Assembly (NCBI GenBank): GCA_022225965.2
Contig: JAKJXP020000077.1
Coordinates: 172,323-236,322 of the forward strand
DNA from: Diatrype stigma
Lineage: Eukaryota; Ascomycota; Sordariomycetes; Xylariales; Diatrypaceae
Direction: 5' to 3'
Length of the DNA: 64,000 nt
In this document: positions 53,401-64,000 of the stretch, one piece after another
Position numbering within the stretch: the stretch's first letter is position 1
Layout: each line of letters begins with the position of its first letter
The notes under the pieces: model-generated
What the model saw: the letters and a program-made list of their open reading frames with translations, nothing else
Told to the model about the DNA's origin: nothing
Databases searched by the model: none
Position numbers and translations under genes: made by a program

Positions 53401-54404
53401 AATGGGCTTTCATCTCTAGCGCCAAGAGTTTCTCCGCATACTAAATAGTCAAGAGTCGAAGTCATGCTAGCCATTGAAGCTTACTATGCATGCAGCCAAA
53501 GCCGCAAGCCTCTATCCGTTCGATGACTAGCATCGTGATATCGGTAACGACATTTGTTTCCCAGGCATTTACATAATCAGAGTCACATTTGGATGGACTT
53601 TCTAACAACTGAGCCTCCCCGCAAAGCTCTCAAGGCTGTAAATGATACAGCAAGGCCGTTTCATAATACAGCCCCTATCACCTAACGACCTACTAACAAA
53701 TTACATACCTATGCGGGCATTCGAGATTCGAGATAGCCTCACCTGTGTGTCCAATTTGGGAGATGGTGCCCGAAGACTCTATTGGGCATTGTCAACTGAT
53801 CCAAACCTTCTAGAGCCATCGTTCGATTCCGCGAAGCTTTTTGTGGAAGACTCGAAGAGGTCCAAGTTTGGACAGGGATACTGATATCTGCAAGCCCAGC
53901 AACTGGTGTATCGCATTGTCTTGGCGGATATGTTCGTCCTCCGAAACACAAGATGTAGTTTCAGATCGCCTCCCCCGTCTTAACTAATGCCAAGAACGGG
54001 CAACGGTCGAGATAGTTGACACGCTGAACGCTTATTTTATGGGTATCGGTGGTGTCAATTATTTTAAGCAACCCACGCTGACCATATCCTCGTAATTGTT
54101 AGGAACTGTTAGGCTAGTTTGAGAATATGATGAATGCGTCGAACCTGTGACGGGAGTATCCGTGGGATACGTGTCGCGATAAGGCGGCTGGTTCCCATGT
54201 TTATTAAAAGAAGATCTTCTCCGGCCGCAGTTAACCGACCGTACATCCCATAGTCTCGGGAACCAACCATCCACGTTCACTTCTGTTTGCAAGGGCCGGC
54301 CTATTATATCACATTCTCTTTCAGGCCCAGTATTTGTTTGTCTAATCCACAGCTACCGGTAGCTCCACGATCGTCCCGCCCGGAGAGGACTCATCCTATT
54401 CACC
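50449..54404. other. intergenic, AT-rich in part, no supported gene
   Basis: The left side (50449-51000) is the pab2 promoter and leader. From about 51420 to 52610 the base composition turns visibly AT-rich, with no coding signal beyond a 97-codon frame at 51465-51758. This could be decayed repeat sequence, but no ends were found. A perfect 42-nt palindrome lies at 52624-52665. Frames at 52722-53171 and 53642-53884 look partly protein-like but match no family, and I leave them uncalled. Confidence 0.45.
52624..52665. repeat. perfect palindrome of AC, AT and GT runs
   Basis: A CA run, ATGTATATATATACAT and a GT run form an uninterrupted inverted repeat of 21-bp arms with no spacer, centred between 52644 and 52645. 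The AC run extends a few bases further left (from 52619). Confidence 0.95.
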
Positions 54405-54743
54405 ATGATATCTTTTGCCATATCCAAGCTGATCTTGCTCTTGAGCGTCGGCAGTCTATTCGCTACCGCGATGCCCTTTGACGCCCGACAAAACGCCAAA
54501 GCTGCTCCCTCGCTCCCCAAGAGGACCACTTGCCAAAGGGACGCAGTCTCCAGCTGTATCACCGACACGGGCCTCGATGGACCGGCTTGCTTTGCCATGG
54601 CGTGCGCGCCGGAGGTCGACCTCCACGCCATGAGGCGGCAGGTCATAACGCGGCAAGACACTTGCACGGAAGAGAACCTGGTACAATGCGCAGTGACGGA
54701 ATGGCGCGAGGCAGAATCCTGTTTCCAGGAGTTTTGCCTGTAA
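54405..54743 (+). CDS. small secreted cysteine-rich protein with duplicated 4-Cys module
   Basis: A single exon of 112 residues with a good CACC-ATG start context. Residues 1-22 form a signal peptide (hydrophobic core LILLLSVGSLFATA). A short propeptide-like stretch ends in the dibasic pair Lys39-Arg40, just before the first cysteine. Eight cysteines form two modules: Cys43, 51, 62, 67 and Cys87, 95, 106, 111. Both have exactly the spacing CX7CX10CX4C. Between them is Arg77-Arg78. The protein ends one residue after the last cysteine. This fits a secreted, disulfide-bonded peptide precursor that a Kex2-type protease could cut into one or two modules. No family is recognised; it is neither hydrophobin nor CFEM by spacing. 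A role as effector, antimicrobial or signal is speculation. A TATATC element lies about 100 bp upstream. The overlapping minus frame is a shadow. Confidence 0.8.
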   Translation: MISFAISKLILLLSVGSLFATAMPFDARQNAKAAPSLPKRTTCQRDAVSSCITDTGLDGPACFAMACAPEVDLHAMRRQVITRQDTCTEENLVQCAVTEWREAESCFQEFCL

Positions 54744-57700
54744 GGGGCTACCTACCCGAAAGACGACTTCGGTGTTGACGGCATCGCTTAGGAGATCGGG
54801 GCTGGACTTGGCGTCCATATGTATGCGCGTCGTTTCTGTGGCTCGCTCACCAACTACTCGTCAACTTAGCTGGGCGCATGGTCGGATCACGGAACTTCGT
54901 GGTGTATTGGAGCGTCAGGGTTATGCATATCATTCATTTCTTTCATTCAACCATATTCAGTGGTAACATTGATGTAGACCAGTCGCTTAGGATTGCCTTG
55001 AAGAAGCCAGGAAAGAAGCCAGGAGCTTTATTGAATTGACTTACTGGACTTGCCAATCAACCCCATCTAGTGTCTGGCTCATCTCCTGGATTGGTCTTAC
55101 TCGTGTCTCAAGGATTAACCCAGATGTTCCGTTGAGGAGACATCCCGTAAGGCCTACACAGACAGTGGACGACATCAAACCTTTTATTTCCTATATCTGG
55201 CAGGTCAATGGAAAATGTGTACAGTATAGCCCCGGTGTTTGCTAGCCCTTTGTAACCTCTTTGCCGCTTGAGAGATGGATGATACCCTGGCCCTATCCGG
55301 CGATGTTGACCTGGAGTTGTACCCCTATCCTTCAGGGGCACAATCGTACACGTTCGGGGAGGGGCTATCTTGAGTTATATGTCTTTATTCTGTGTCCTAT
55401 TCGTTCAAAGCATGAGACTGGTGAAGCCCCTCAAAGGCAGCTAGCTTCATCCTAGATGAGTGGCATCACGCTCTCAGTATGATTGTAAGGGCGTACTGCT
55501 TGTCCTTCCTAGACCTGTATGTATTGCATACAAGAATCGTTCAATACGAACTGCAGGAAGTTGCTAAGTTAGACCGAGAAGGCCCACAACGGCGCAGAAG
55601 AATGCGCATAATCAGACCATATGAACTTCAATCCTTTGTTGGGATTGTGGCATGGTTGTAGTTGATTTCCCGACGGAGAAACAGGAAGACGAACAGGCTA
55701 GCAGAGCAAAGTGGACCAGCCTGGTTTTCGAAGCTGGGGAGTTCGCTATTTTTTGGTCGGTTAGAGCAACCGAGAGACATGATCTCGTCCCGGCCTGGAA
55801 ACAATGATGGCCGGTCGGTCTCTTCGTTCACCCGAAAGGAGACAGCCGCACTATGCGGGAGCTAATGCAATTCTTGTGCCAGGGACATGACGCGCAGCTT
55901 TTTCGGCGGCACCCGCAAGGTTGACATAGCCTTATCACACAGGTGAAACCTAGCCAGATAAACGACCACGTGTTTGGGGATGTCTATTCGTAGGGCTGCT
56001 CTAGAGCCCGCGCTCGTTTCCATATCTAGTTGAAGGTTGCGTCGGTCTGCTGCTATGCCAAGCTACAACCTATGAGAAACCCTGAATCGCTTACATCCGA
56101 TGGAAGACATCGGAGAGCTAGAGATCGTCTGTCACAACTCCAACACTCTTTATTGGCAGTTATTCGGCGAAGTCGACAGCTGTCTCAAGGAAACAGGAAG
56201 CCTCCCATGCAAATCAAAGCCGTAAGGCTTGGTCTCATTGATACCTAGCAAGAGCTCACGCGTATTTATTCGATAGGGGTATGTGATGCGATCACATGCT
56301 GTCTAGGCAGTATGATACTCAGTTTGATAGTAACCCTCCGACCCTGATGACAGGGAATCGGGAGGCTGAATGTTATAGGTAGCTGCGAGAAACCAATAAC
56401 TATAAAGAAAAGCTCGTTACGTGCCTTCCCGGAGTTGATACATATACGAAAGTAGGCAAGTAGTTGGCGATATTCGACCTACCATTGGCTTGGCGGTTCT
56501 TGGGAACATGAGATTCGGTATGGATCGTGATTGGAGGAAGAAATATGTGGCTTAATTCCAGTAATGAAAAAAACCTCGGGGGAAGACCTCGGCCCTTCCC
56601 CAAGCTTTTTTAGGTAAACGCGGGGTTATGCGATCCACTGTCATCCACTGTCAAACCCCCTGCCCGGGCCCCTCACGACCGCCCCCCTTAAAAGGGCCGT
56701 AAAAAGTTCGACATGTGCTATAAAAAACGATAGCAAGGAATCTACCCAATCATATGTTTGTTTATACATGCACGATATTCTCCGGAACAGGAGGCGTACA
56801 CTTAATGCCTACCTTCTCAAGTCTACTCCATCTATCCAAACACCTTCGGACATCAGACCCTGAAGGTTCTTCCGCCTGCGCCCCCCGCAAGTTACATCCC
56901 ACGTTATCGCCCAGCTGGGGCCAAGATATGTCGGTCTGCCAAGGGGCTTGATGATTAGTTGATGCCCCCCCATGTTCTATATCAGAAGCCCTTCGGCCTG
57001 ACTCGCCGCGTCATGCATTCACATATTTTTCATGTATATACTTTGAAGAACATCCCAAGTAGCTAGGCGAGGATGGGGTTGGGCATGATCAAGCATTGTT
57101 GGGGGTTGTCTTGACTCCTAGGACCTCCGGCGATAACAAGAGGCAGGTGAGTGTTATAAAGGAAACATCTCAGTGTCAAAATCCTATGCTACCTTTATCT
57201 GTATGAATTGCATGTTTTGTTAGCGTGCCTATGGGTTAAATACGCATTAGGTAGTCATGGGTTGCCTGGTTCCAGTATCGAACACGCCCCTACTACTACC
57301 TAGCTGCCTATACATGTAGTTACCTACTCGGAAAATTTATACTACTTCGTCTGGGCCCATAGCCTCCTTCTAGGCCGGGGCCACCCACTCCCACAATGCA
57401 TGAGTATATGCATCATTCTAGATGAGCTGCGACTCTACGAAGCGCGGACATGTCGTACAGACTAATATTTCTGTAGATGGACCAGGTTGCGAGTCTAAGT
57501 AGAGAATCAAGATAAATCTACGAATACCACCACAGACGCGCGAGAACCAGAGCCCAGATACCGGGTATAAACTCATGAGTAGCACGCCAGTGGTCTTGTC
57601 TAAGTACCCAGGTATTATATATTTCAGTGGGTAGATGAGTGGAGGCACATACTTGCGTATATACTTATCGTAGATGTGAGGCTACCGTATGAGATAAACG

Positions 57701-58163
57701 ACTTGTTGTATGCCACTTTCTGAGCAGCCTAAACCCATACTTGGGCACGTTACTTCGGTCTCTATAATTCCATCACGTATAGCTGCTGAAAAGATGACAG
57801 CTATTCAGTACCTACCTAAGTGTAGACACGTATCTCAGATCTGAGTGAGGTTACTCGGGTTACCATCCTTCCTATGCGCATAATGGCAGACCTATCACCT
57901 GCTATGAGTAGATAGTCTCGTTCTTGGACAACCCGACCTATTGCCGGTCATTGGCCAGGACAAGGATTTGAAGATAAACCCACCATGCCCCCATCAACCT
58001 ACCGCGGATTCATAGGGGGATTATGTCTGGGCATGAATACAAGCAACGGCTAAACAGGTGGCTAGCTAGCTAGTTACCTGGAGGTTCCTAAGAACCTGGA
58101 ACCTTCTTAACTAACTATGCGGGATGTACGAAGAATACGTCCATACACATGTCAAATGCTAGG

Positions 58164-58258
58164 ACGTGTGGGCGTGTGGGCGTGTGGGCGTATGGACGTG
58201 TAATAAGGGCCCCCCCCCAGGATTCCCCATACATACATACATACATACATACATACAT
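58164..58258. repeat. GTGTGGGC and CATA tandem repeats
   Basis: About four 8-bp GTGTGGGC-type units (58164-58200), a nine-C run (58210-58218), then CATA/ACAT tetramers (58228-58258). Confidence 0.9.
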
Positions 58259-58459
58259 CCATACACAGTACCGCTTAACCAAGCCCGCAGCCATGCCCAG
58301 AGGGCCCTGTATACCCTGTACGCCCTGTATGCCCTGCCAAACTTACCGGTAAAACAAGTAACCCCCAATCAGAGCCCACAGCGCGCTTCTTTTTGGACGC
58401 AGCTTTTCAGTATTTCCCACCTTGGCAAATCGCCATTAAGCCCGGCGTTATCTCGTTTT

Positions 58460-58663
58460 ATGACAAATTGCACTGAAGTGAAGTCGACTTCATCTCTGCT
58501 GCTCGTGCTTCTCTTCGCCGCCGCCTACTGCAGCACCACACAAAGCGAAGGAGTAAGCGAGAGAGCGAGCGCTGATCCTCCAGCCGGGAACCACTCGCTT
58601 CCACGCTCCCACGTTTTCATTCGTGAGCACCGGCATTATTTATTCATGAGCCTTAAGTCTTGA
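58460..58663 (+). CDS. possible small secreted protein, weak
   Basis: A 67-codon frame begins with a polar stretch, followed by a strongly hydrophobic segment (SSLLLVLLFAAAYC, about residues 11-24) resembling a signal peptide core. The remainder is Ser/His/Arg-rich, without a cysteine pattern. The frame is part of a longer open stretch that is repeat-driven upstream, so it may be chance. No homologous family is recognised. Confidence 0.2.
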   Translation: MTNCTEVKSTSSLLLVLLFAAAYCSTTQSEGVSERASADPPAGNHSLPRSHVFIREHRHYLFMSLKS

Positions 58664-59564
58664 GCCTTTCTACTGCGGTATGCTAGTACTAGTCTCGACC
58701 CGGACAATACGAAACAACAGGCACGGCGACGGCGTCAGCCACGACAACGAGAAACAACTACAAAAATACCCCGACCGTAGGCCGGACAAGGATCATTGTG
58801 GCCGGGGCACGACATATCGATACATCCATCCTATCGCCTCATCACTTGGCGACTAGTTAGAGCCTCTTTCCTCTCCCTTCCTGAACTTGAACCCGTTTGC
58901 GCGCCAAGTCTGTCTGGGAAATCCGGCTTCCTAGTGGCTGGAAAATTACCGCCCTCCGCTCTCTCACTAACACGGCCCCATCCTTAAGAAACATAAGACA
59001 TTCAGGCAATTCTTCCCCTTATCGTTGAGCTGCCTCTGACCCAACTATTGACCGGCTTTCGTGATATATGGACATCTGGTGCCCATCCTGCTGTGCCCGC
59101 GGTTTCACAAACTGGGATACGGTTGAGCACGATATCTCGGCAGAGAATCTCCCGGCCTTGACCAACTCATTAATTTAAAGATATCGGGCGCCGTCACAGG
59201 TGTACCGACTCGGTCCGAGCTTACGTACAACTCGTGATATTATTACTGTCTGCTCGTTGCTGTGACAGGGCGTTCTATGGCAAAAAAACCTGGATAGGCG
59301 ATTTTTTGGTCATATTTTCCCGGTGATTCTTGATGATTTAAAGACAGCGAGCGGATCTGCCATGCAAAGTCCACTGCCGCCAGCATACCGGTTACGCATT
59401 GGTGGTTCGCTACAGAACACATTTCTCCCTTGTGAGATATCTCATTATCTCAACCGCTGACCACTATTCAAGTCTGGCTCATACAGCCCTTGACGGTGTT
59501 TTCGACTACGGGGAGAATCTGGGAGTCGGCTTTCAGCTTGACATAGTCTTTCTTCGGTCGCACA

Positions 59565-61853
59565 ATGGCGACAGTGCAGCAGTTGCACCAGGCGCCCATG
59601 CCGGCCCGGCCAATAAGTATTACCAGCGCCCCGGCTGCGAATATCGACATGGATGTGGACGTGCACAGCAGCCGGTCTTCAATATCACCGGCCCGGAATG
59701 AAGGAAAGGCTAGTGGTGGACTACAGAGGGGCGATACTCGAACGGCGGTCATCATCTATGGTCCGGGTCAGGAGAAAATAGTGTCTGTCTTCGCCGATGT
59801 TTTGGGGAAACCGTACAGGATCGCCGACAGTTTTCAGGGTGTGGCTTCGGGGGAGCAGGATGTGGTCTTGGGCGTGTCACTGGAAAACGCCAAAGTCGAC
59901 ATCTCTACACGCAATCGGACCGCTCTAGTTGCGATCCATGCGCATTGTGTTGATCTCGGGATGCCTCCAGATATACATTTATCTGCGCACTGCGACTATG
60001 AGTTCTTATATACCGAGTCGCCATTCTTCCGGCGGGATCTGGCTCGATTCCTCTCCATGACTTTAGGCCAGATAAATCACCACGAAACTCTGATGTTGAA
60101 GCCACGGACATACTTCCTTTCGATGACTTTTCCAGATGTTCGAGCCGCTTTATCAAATATCGATATCCTCACCGTTGGCGCTGACGCTATAGAGATACGA
60201 GTGGACCTGCTCAAAGAGCCCCTGAGTGATGGCACCTTTGCCCAAGTGCCCAGTCTAAGCTACGTCGGAGAGCAGGTCATGATACTTCGACAGAGCACCG
60301 AGTTACCCATTATCTTTACCACAAGATGCACGAGGGAAAACGGTCAGTTCCCCATGGATAATCCTGATCTTTATTATGAATATCTTTACAGAGCGATCCA
60401 ATGGGGTATTGAGTACATCGATGTCGAGGTTTGGCTCCCCGAGAGAATTCGGCAGACACTTTGGGAACAGCGGGGGAACAGCCACATAATGTCGGCTTTC
60501 CATGACTTTTCCGGCACCTTCAAGTGGCCCTCCCTTCAGGCGCAGACCATATTTCTTGAATCGCGAAAATATGCTCACATTGTGAAGATGATCGCCATCA
60601 TCAATGACCATAATGAGAACTTTGAGCTAGAATATTTCCGCTCCAAGATTCGGAGCGAATATCCCGATTCTCCCCCACTTTCCGCAGTAAACATGGGCGA
60701 GACTGGCCAATTCTCCAGGACATTGAACAAGGTCTTTACGCCCATCACTCACCCCCTCCTCCCTACCATTGCCGCGCCGGGCCAGATGAGCGCGGCCGAA
60801 ATCAACGCCGCATTATCACTCCTGGGGCAGCTTCAGAAGAAGAGCATATACGGGATTACCAGCCCCTTTTCGCGCATCGCAACTCCGTATGCGCCTTTCT
60901 ACGAGAAATGTTTCAACGAGCTTGGGTTGCCTCACCAGTTTGCGGTGGTTGAACGGCAACCAAAAGGCATCGGTTGCATTGAGACCTGGTGTAACCAAAA
61001 GTCGTTCGGCGGTGCTTATCTAAGCCCCCCAGTGTCTTTCTCCAGCCTGATGCATAATAGCTCTTTCTTCGCGAGGCTCAGCAATGGCTCAGGTCCGTCA
61101 CTTACCGAGGCAGCTCGTATGATAGGCATGGTCGACACCATAGTGGTGCGCCCCGGAACGACGTCCTCGCCGGAGTCCGCACCCTCTTCGATCCCCTCGA
61201 GTCCCAAGCGGCACAGCGATTCACCCTTCCAGCCACTGAATGGCCATGACTATAGCTTACCACCAAGCGCGTCCCTCATCTTCGATAACGCTAGTTGGCG
61301 TGGAATCTTGAGCACGCTAACGCGCGACCTCGCGCCTTCTGCCTACATGGGCCGCACGGCCATCGTCCTCGCCTCGCACGCCGACGACGCCGCGTCGACC
61401 ATCTACGCGCTGAAGGCCCTCCGGATCGGGAAGCTGTACACGGTCGGCTTTAAGACACCGCTCGTGCTAGCCCGCGGCCTGGAGGTCGAGCCGTTCAACA
61501 GCCTCGAGAGCCTACAGCGTGCGCGAATGGTGGGCGACAACGCGAGCCCGTTCGTTATTGTGTCGGCGCTGGGTCCCGAGAAGGCGAACCTCGTGGGCAT
61601 GCTGGTGCGCGTGTTCGGCGGCTCGCGGGGCTCGTCCTCGAGCATCCGGAAGGTCTTCCTCGACCTCGCCGACGGCCATAGCGGCCACAATAGGAAAGGC
61701 GACCCGGGCATCGTGGCCGAGCAGAGCGGGTTTGCTGCGTACGGCGTCGCGGACACGGCTGCGTTCACGACCGTCGAGACGCTTAGGCTGCTGGTTAGCC
61801 AGAACGTGCCGTACAGCTTTGTACGGCTGGCGAGTGGCCGTGGTATGTTTTAA
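59565..61853 (+). CDS. quinate-repressor-like protein (degenerate shikimate kinase, type I dehydroquinase, degenerate shikimate dehydrogenase)
   Basis: An intron-free frame of 762 residues, organised like the C-terminal part of the AROM enzyme and the quinate repressor QutR/QA-1S. Residues about 60-190 align in position with shikimate kinase, but the Walker A GXXGXGKS/T motif is absent ([10 protein letters not shown] in its place). Residues about 200-420 are a type I 3-dehydroquinase. Its usual active-site positions are kept: Glu210 in AIEIRVDL, His313 in SAFHDF, the Schiff-base Lys341 in HIVKMIA, Arg385 in FSRTLN and Gln407 in APGQMS. Residues about 425-762 are shikimate-dehydrogenase-like, but its catalytic Lys (expected in VTXPXK) and Asp (expected in NTD) are replaced (VSFSSL, DNASW). 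In Aspergillus and Neurospora such proteins restrain quinate catabolic genes by binding the activator. No quinate-pathway neighbours are present, so regulation versus dehydroquinase activity is open. Confidence 0.85.
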   Translation: MATVQQLHQAPMPARPISITSAPAANIDMDVDVHSSRSSISPARNEGKASGGLQRGDTRTAVIIYGPGQEKIVSVFADVLGKPYRIADSFQGVASGEQDVVLGVSLENAKVDISTRNRTALVAIHAHCVDLGMPPDIHLSAHCDYEFLYTESPFFRRDLARFLSMTLGQINHHETLMLKPRTYFLSMTFPDVRAALSNIDILTVGADAIEIRVDLLKEPLSDGTFAQVPSLSYVGEQVMILRQSTELPIIFTTRCTRENGQFPMDNPDLYYEYLYRAIQWGIEYIDVEVWLPERIRQTLWEQRGNSHIMSAFHDFSGTFKWPSLQAQTIFLESRKYAHIVKMIAIINDHNENFELEYFRSKIRSEYPDSPPLSAVNMGETGQFSRTLNKVFTPITHPLLPTIAAPGQMSAAEINAALSLLGQLQKKSIYGITSPFSRIATPYAPFYEKCFNELGLPHQFAVVERQPKGIGCIETWCNQKSFGGAYLSPPVSFSSLMHNSSFFARLSNGSGPSLTEAARMIGMVDTIVVRPGTTSSPESAPSSIPSSPKRHSDSPFQPLNGHDYSLPPSASLIFDNASWRGILSTLTRDLAPSAYMGRTAIVLASHADDAASTIYALKALRIGKLYTVGFKTPLVLARGLEVEPFNSLESLQRARMVGDNASPFVIVSALGPEKANLVGMLVRVFGGSRGSSSSIRKVFLDLADGHSGHNRKGDPGIVAEQSGFAAYGVADTAAFTTVETLRLLVSQNVPYSFVRLASGRGMF

Positions 61854-62975
61854 GCCAAGGCACACAAGCAAACTACGTACCTCCGGCATCATACACGGAC
61901 GGACGGACTTGGGGGGTGTCAAAAAGGCACAGTGGAGTAGACGGACGGGATGCTTTGCTAATCTATGTATATCTCATCTCGCCTTCTTCGCCGATGCCCC
62001 TGATTGGATTTGGGGTTAGGGAGGGCTTATTTTGCTTTTTGTCTCTTTGTCGGGTTATAGTCGCATTTGCGAAATGATCCAGGAATCTTTCTAGCACATA
62101 AATCATGATGATACCTTGGTTGCTACCTACAACTATACGCAGAAAGGACTCACCGCCGGCATGTTCTAAGGCGTTTCTTGGCGAGCAGCTCTGCATCCCT
62201 TCTGGATTATTTTCCCCTCTTGTCTATCTGAGCTTCATCCATTCGCTGTAAGCCTGGCCCGTGTAGGCAGGCGGTTTTATCTTGCGACGGCCAGTCGAAC
62301 AACAGGCGCGTGGCCCCTGATTCCCCTCGTTAGAAGATTTCCTACTACTTAGTACCCAACCGTCACGCACGCGGCTCTACTGGTAGGCCTCGGTGTTTTT
62401 CAGGGATCATGTAGCTAGAACTGTACATACAAAATCGAGAGAAATACACTTGCAGCGCCTTTGCTTTCATCTCGGGCGAAAGTCACTGGCGACTGCAACC
62501 CTAATGTATCGAAACCCCCCTCCCCCCCTTATATAGCCTATCATACCATAGCCCGCCGGGCCCAGCACAACTGGAAGGGTCTTCTCGCTGGCAGGCATAT
62601 ATTAGCCTATTCGCTCGATTGGCGAGGCGACCTTGAATCGCGCTGGATGTTGGACATCTGGCAACGTGCATGATATTACCGTCTGATATCGCCTGGGTGG
62701 TAGCTGGGGCTGCGTTGACTAAAGGGCCCGGCCTCTTTCGATAGGGCTGAAGTTGGAAATTGACGTCAACAATTGAGATGATGCTTCCCGACACGACCCC
62801 CCTTTTCCTACGTGGGATTGGGGATGACGGTGGTCGTATTATACCATATCAATAGTTCTACAACATCTCTGGATACGTTGAATGGTTGGCATTGTATGCT
62901 CTGTACACATTAAGATGTATATGAATCCTTTGTTTGCGGTTGAACACTGTAGACGAAAGATCTTATTACCACACG

Positions 62976-63010
<35 letters not shown>

Positions 63011-64000
63011 GTACAGGCATAGAGTTCTTCTTTCACGACAGAATAGAACGCGAATCTAGACCTTGAAAAGGGGCAGCTTGGTCCCTACTGCTCGCCCACC
63101 TCTTTGTGGAAGGGCTCTAGGTTTACCAGGGGTTGATGGACAGGCTTCTTGTCACTGCGTATAGTTGCCGAAGCAATGGGCAGAGAAGTGTGAAGGCTAC
63201 GCCACAGGGAAGTGGCACGGGGGGCCTTTGTGCCAGATGTCATGCCAGTGGAGCTGGAATGAATAGGAGATAAATAGGAAATAGTAATGAAACAAAAGGC
63301 TAGGGTAGAGCAGCGAGGATGTGATGGGCAAACGCGGCCGCTTATGCCTACGCGACCAGCTCCTTCGGCCCGTGCCACCATTGTTCCTGAAACCAGGGGT
63401 TGGGATCAAATTGTTTACCTCACCTAGCTGGATGGTGACCCCGGATGAATGATGACATGTTATGGTGATGGTTATGACGATACATATTGACCCTGGCGTA
63501 TGAGAGGACAGGAAGGGGTGTCTGCAGACACGATGGACAACGCGAAGCAAGCGCTAGATTCACCTGATCACTTCAACGCGCCACCTTTTGTGTTCAAGGG
63601 CATTTCGATACTCTAACAACAATGCGTCGAACCCCTTTTCCGAACGCTCGCCTTACCTGATGGTCAGATTGGATGCAGTATAGGTATCTATCCAGTGAGC
63701 GGCTACTTTCATGACCGACAGAATGTAGGCGATAGTTCAGACCATGTACCAAGTCGCTGAGTAACTTGAGCTTTGGCGTCTGACCGGGATTTTCGCCTTA
63801 TGGATGCGAGAAACCAAGTCAGCCAGACACCCCGTCACCCGTAGCCTCGCTATCTTAACTCCTTCATTATCAATTACCGATCTCTAAACACCACTATCTC
63901 CAGAGACACGAGCCGGTGATAGCACTGTGGTCTTAGCCACTATTTCTGGTTAGAGTATGCTTCTAACGGTCCAGCGGGGGGGATGGGAATGGGGGGGAGG
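61854..64000. other. intergenic, no firmly supported gene
   Basis: 3' flank of the quinate-repressor-like gene, with a composite AC/AT microsatellite at 62975-63010. A minus frame at 63085-63381 contains a Met at 63243 followed by an Arg/Ser-rich, presequence-like 52-residue tail. It could be an exon of a gene, but no domain or partner exon is convincing. The opposing frames beyond 63197 are not coding-like. Confidence 0.4.
62975..63010. repeat. (AC)10(AT)8 compound microsatellite
   Basis: A run of AC units passes directly into AT units. Confidence 0.93.

Larger units (their letters stand above)
54744..59564. other. intergenic, no firmly supported gene
   Basis: This 4.8-kb gap separates the secreted protein and the quinate-repressor-like gene. 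Several short frames exist (for example 55036-55245, 56030-56248), with no domains. Tandem repeats lie at 58164-58258. A possible 67-residue secreted protein at 58460 is listed separately. Confidence 0.45.

Overview
The window is nuclear DNA of a filamentous ascomycete, most likely a Sordariomycete. The evidence is short introns (mostly 50-180 nt, GTANGT donors, CTAAC/CTGAC-type branch sites, CAG/TAG acceptors), compact monocistronic genes on both strands, fungus-specific families (C2H2 plus fungal transcription-factor domain, VTC1, quinate-repressor-like protein), and long intergenic stretches full of microsatellites. No bacterial, organellar or viral features, tRNA or rRNA genes were recognised.

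Layout. Region 0.8-11 kb: dre2 (Fe-S protein assembly, +), a broken SUMO-like fragment directly behind it (+), an orphan Tyr/Gly/Pro-rich coiled-coil protein (-), and a six-exon 1094-residue C2H2 transcription factor (-). Region 11-22.2 kb is a gene desert with simple repeats, a 39-nt poly-C tract and a 1.1-kb non-coding transposon with 42-bp terminal inverted repeats and TA target duplications. Region 22.2-27.1 kb: choline-phosphate cytidylyltransferase (-) and an F-box-like protein (-). Region 30.6-34.7 kb: Tctex-type dynein light chain (-) divergent from vtc1 (+), which converges on an Alba-domain protein (-). Region 38.9-45.5 kb: an AHC1-like zinc-finger protein (+) convergent with a Nedd4/Rsp5 HECT ubiquitin ligase (-). 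Region 49.6-50.4 kb: nuclear poly(A)-binding protein Pab2 (-). At 54.4 kb: a small secreted cysteine-rich protein (+). Region 59.6-61.9 kb: a quinate-repressor-like multidomain protein (+). Everything else is intergenic.

The genes are mostly unrelated housekeeping functions, with no operon or biosynthetic cluster: Fe-S assembly, phospholipid synthesis, polyphosphate and vacuole function, dynein transport, ubiquitin ligation, mRNA 3'-end processing and chromatin. Splice structures were worked out by hand from frame, splice signals and conserved motifs. The most distinctive items are the secreted protein with two identically spaced four-cysteine modules next to dibasic sites, the TA-flanked inverted-repeat element, the SUMO-like relic, the quinate-repressor-like protein with selective loss of catalytic residues, and genes whose introns are stop-free multiples of three or split catalytic or metal-binding cysteine codons.
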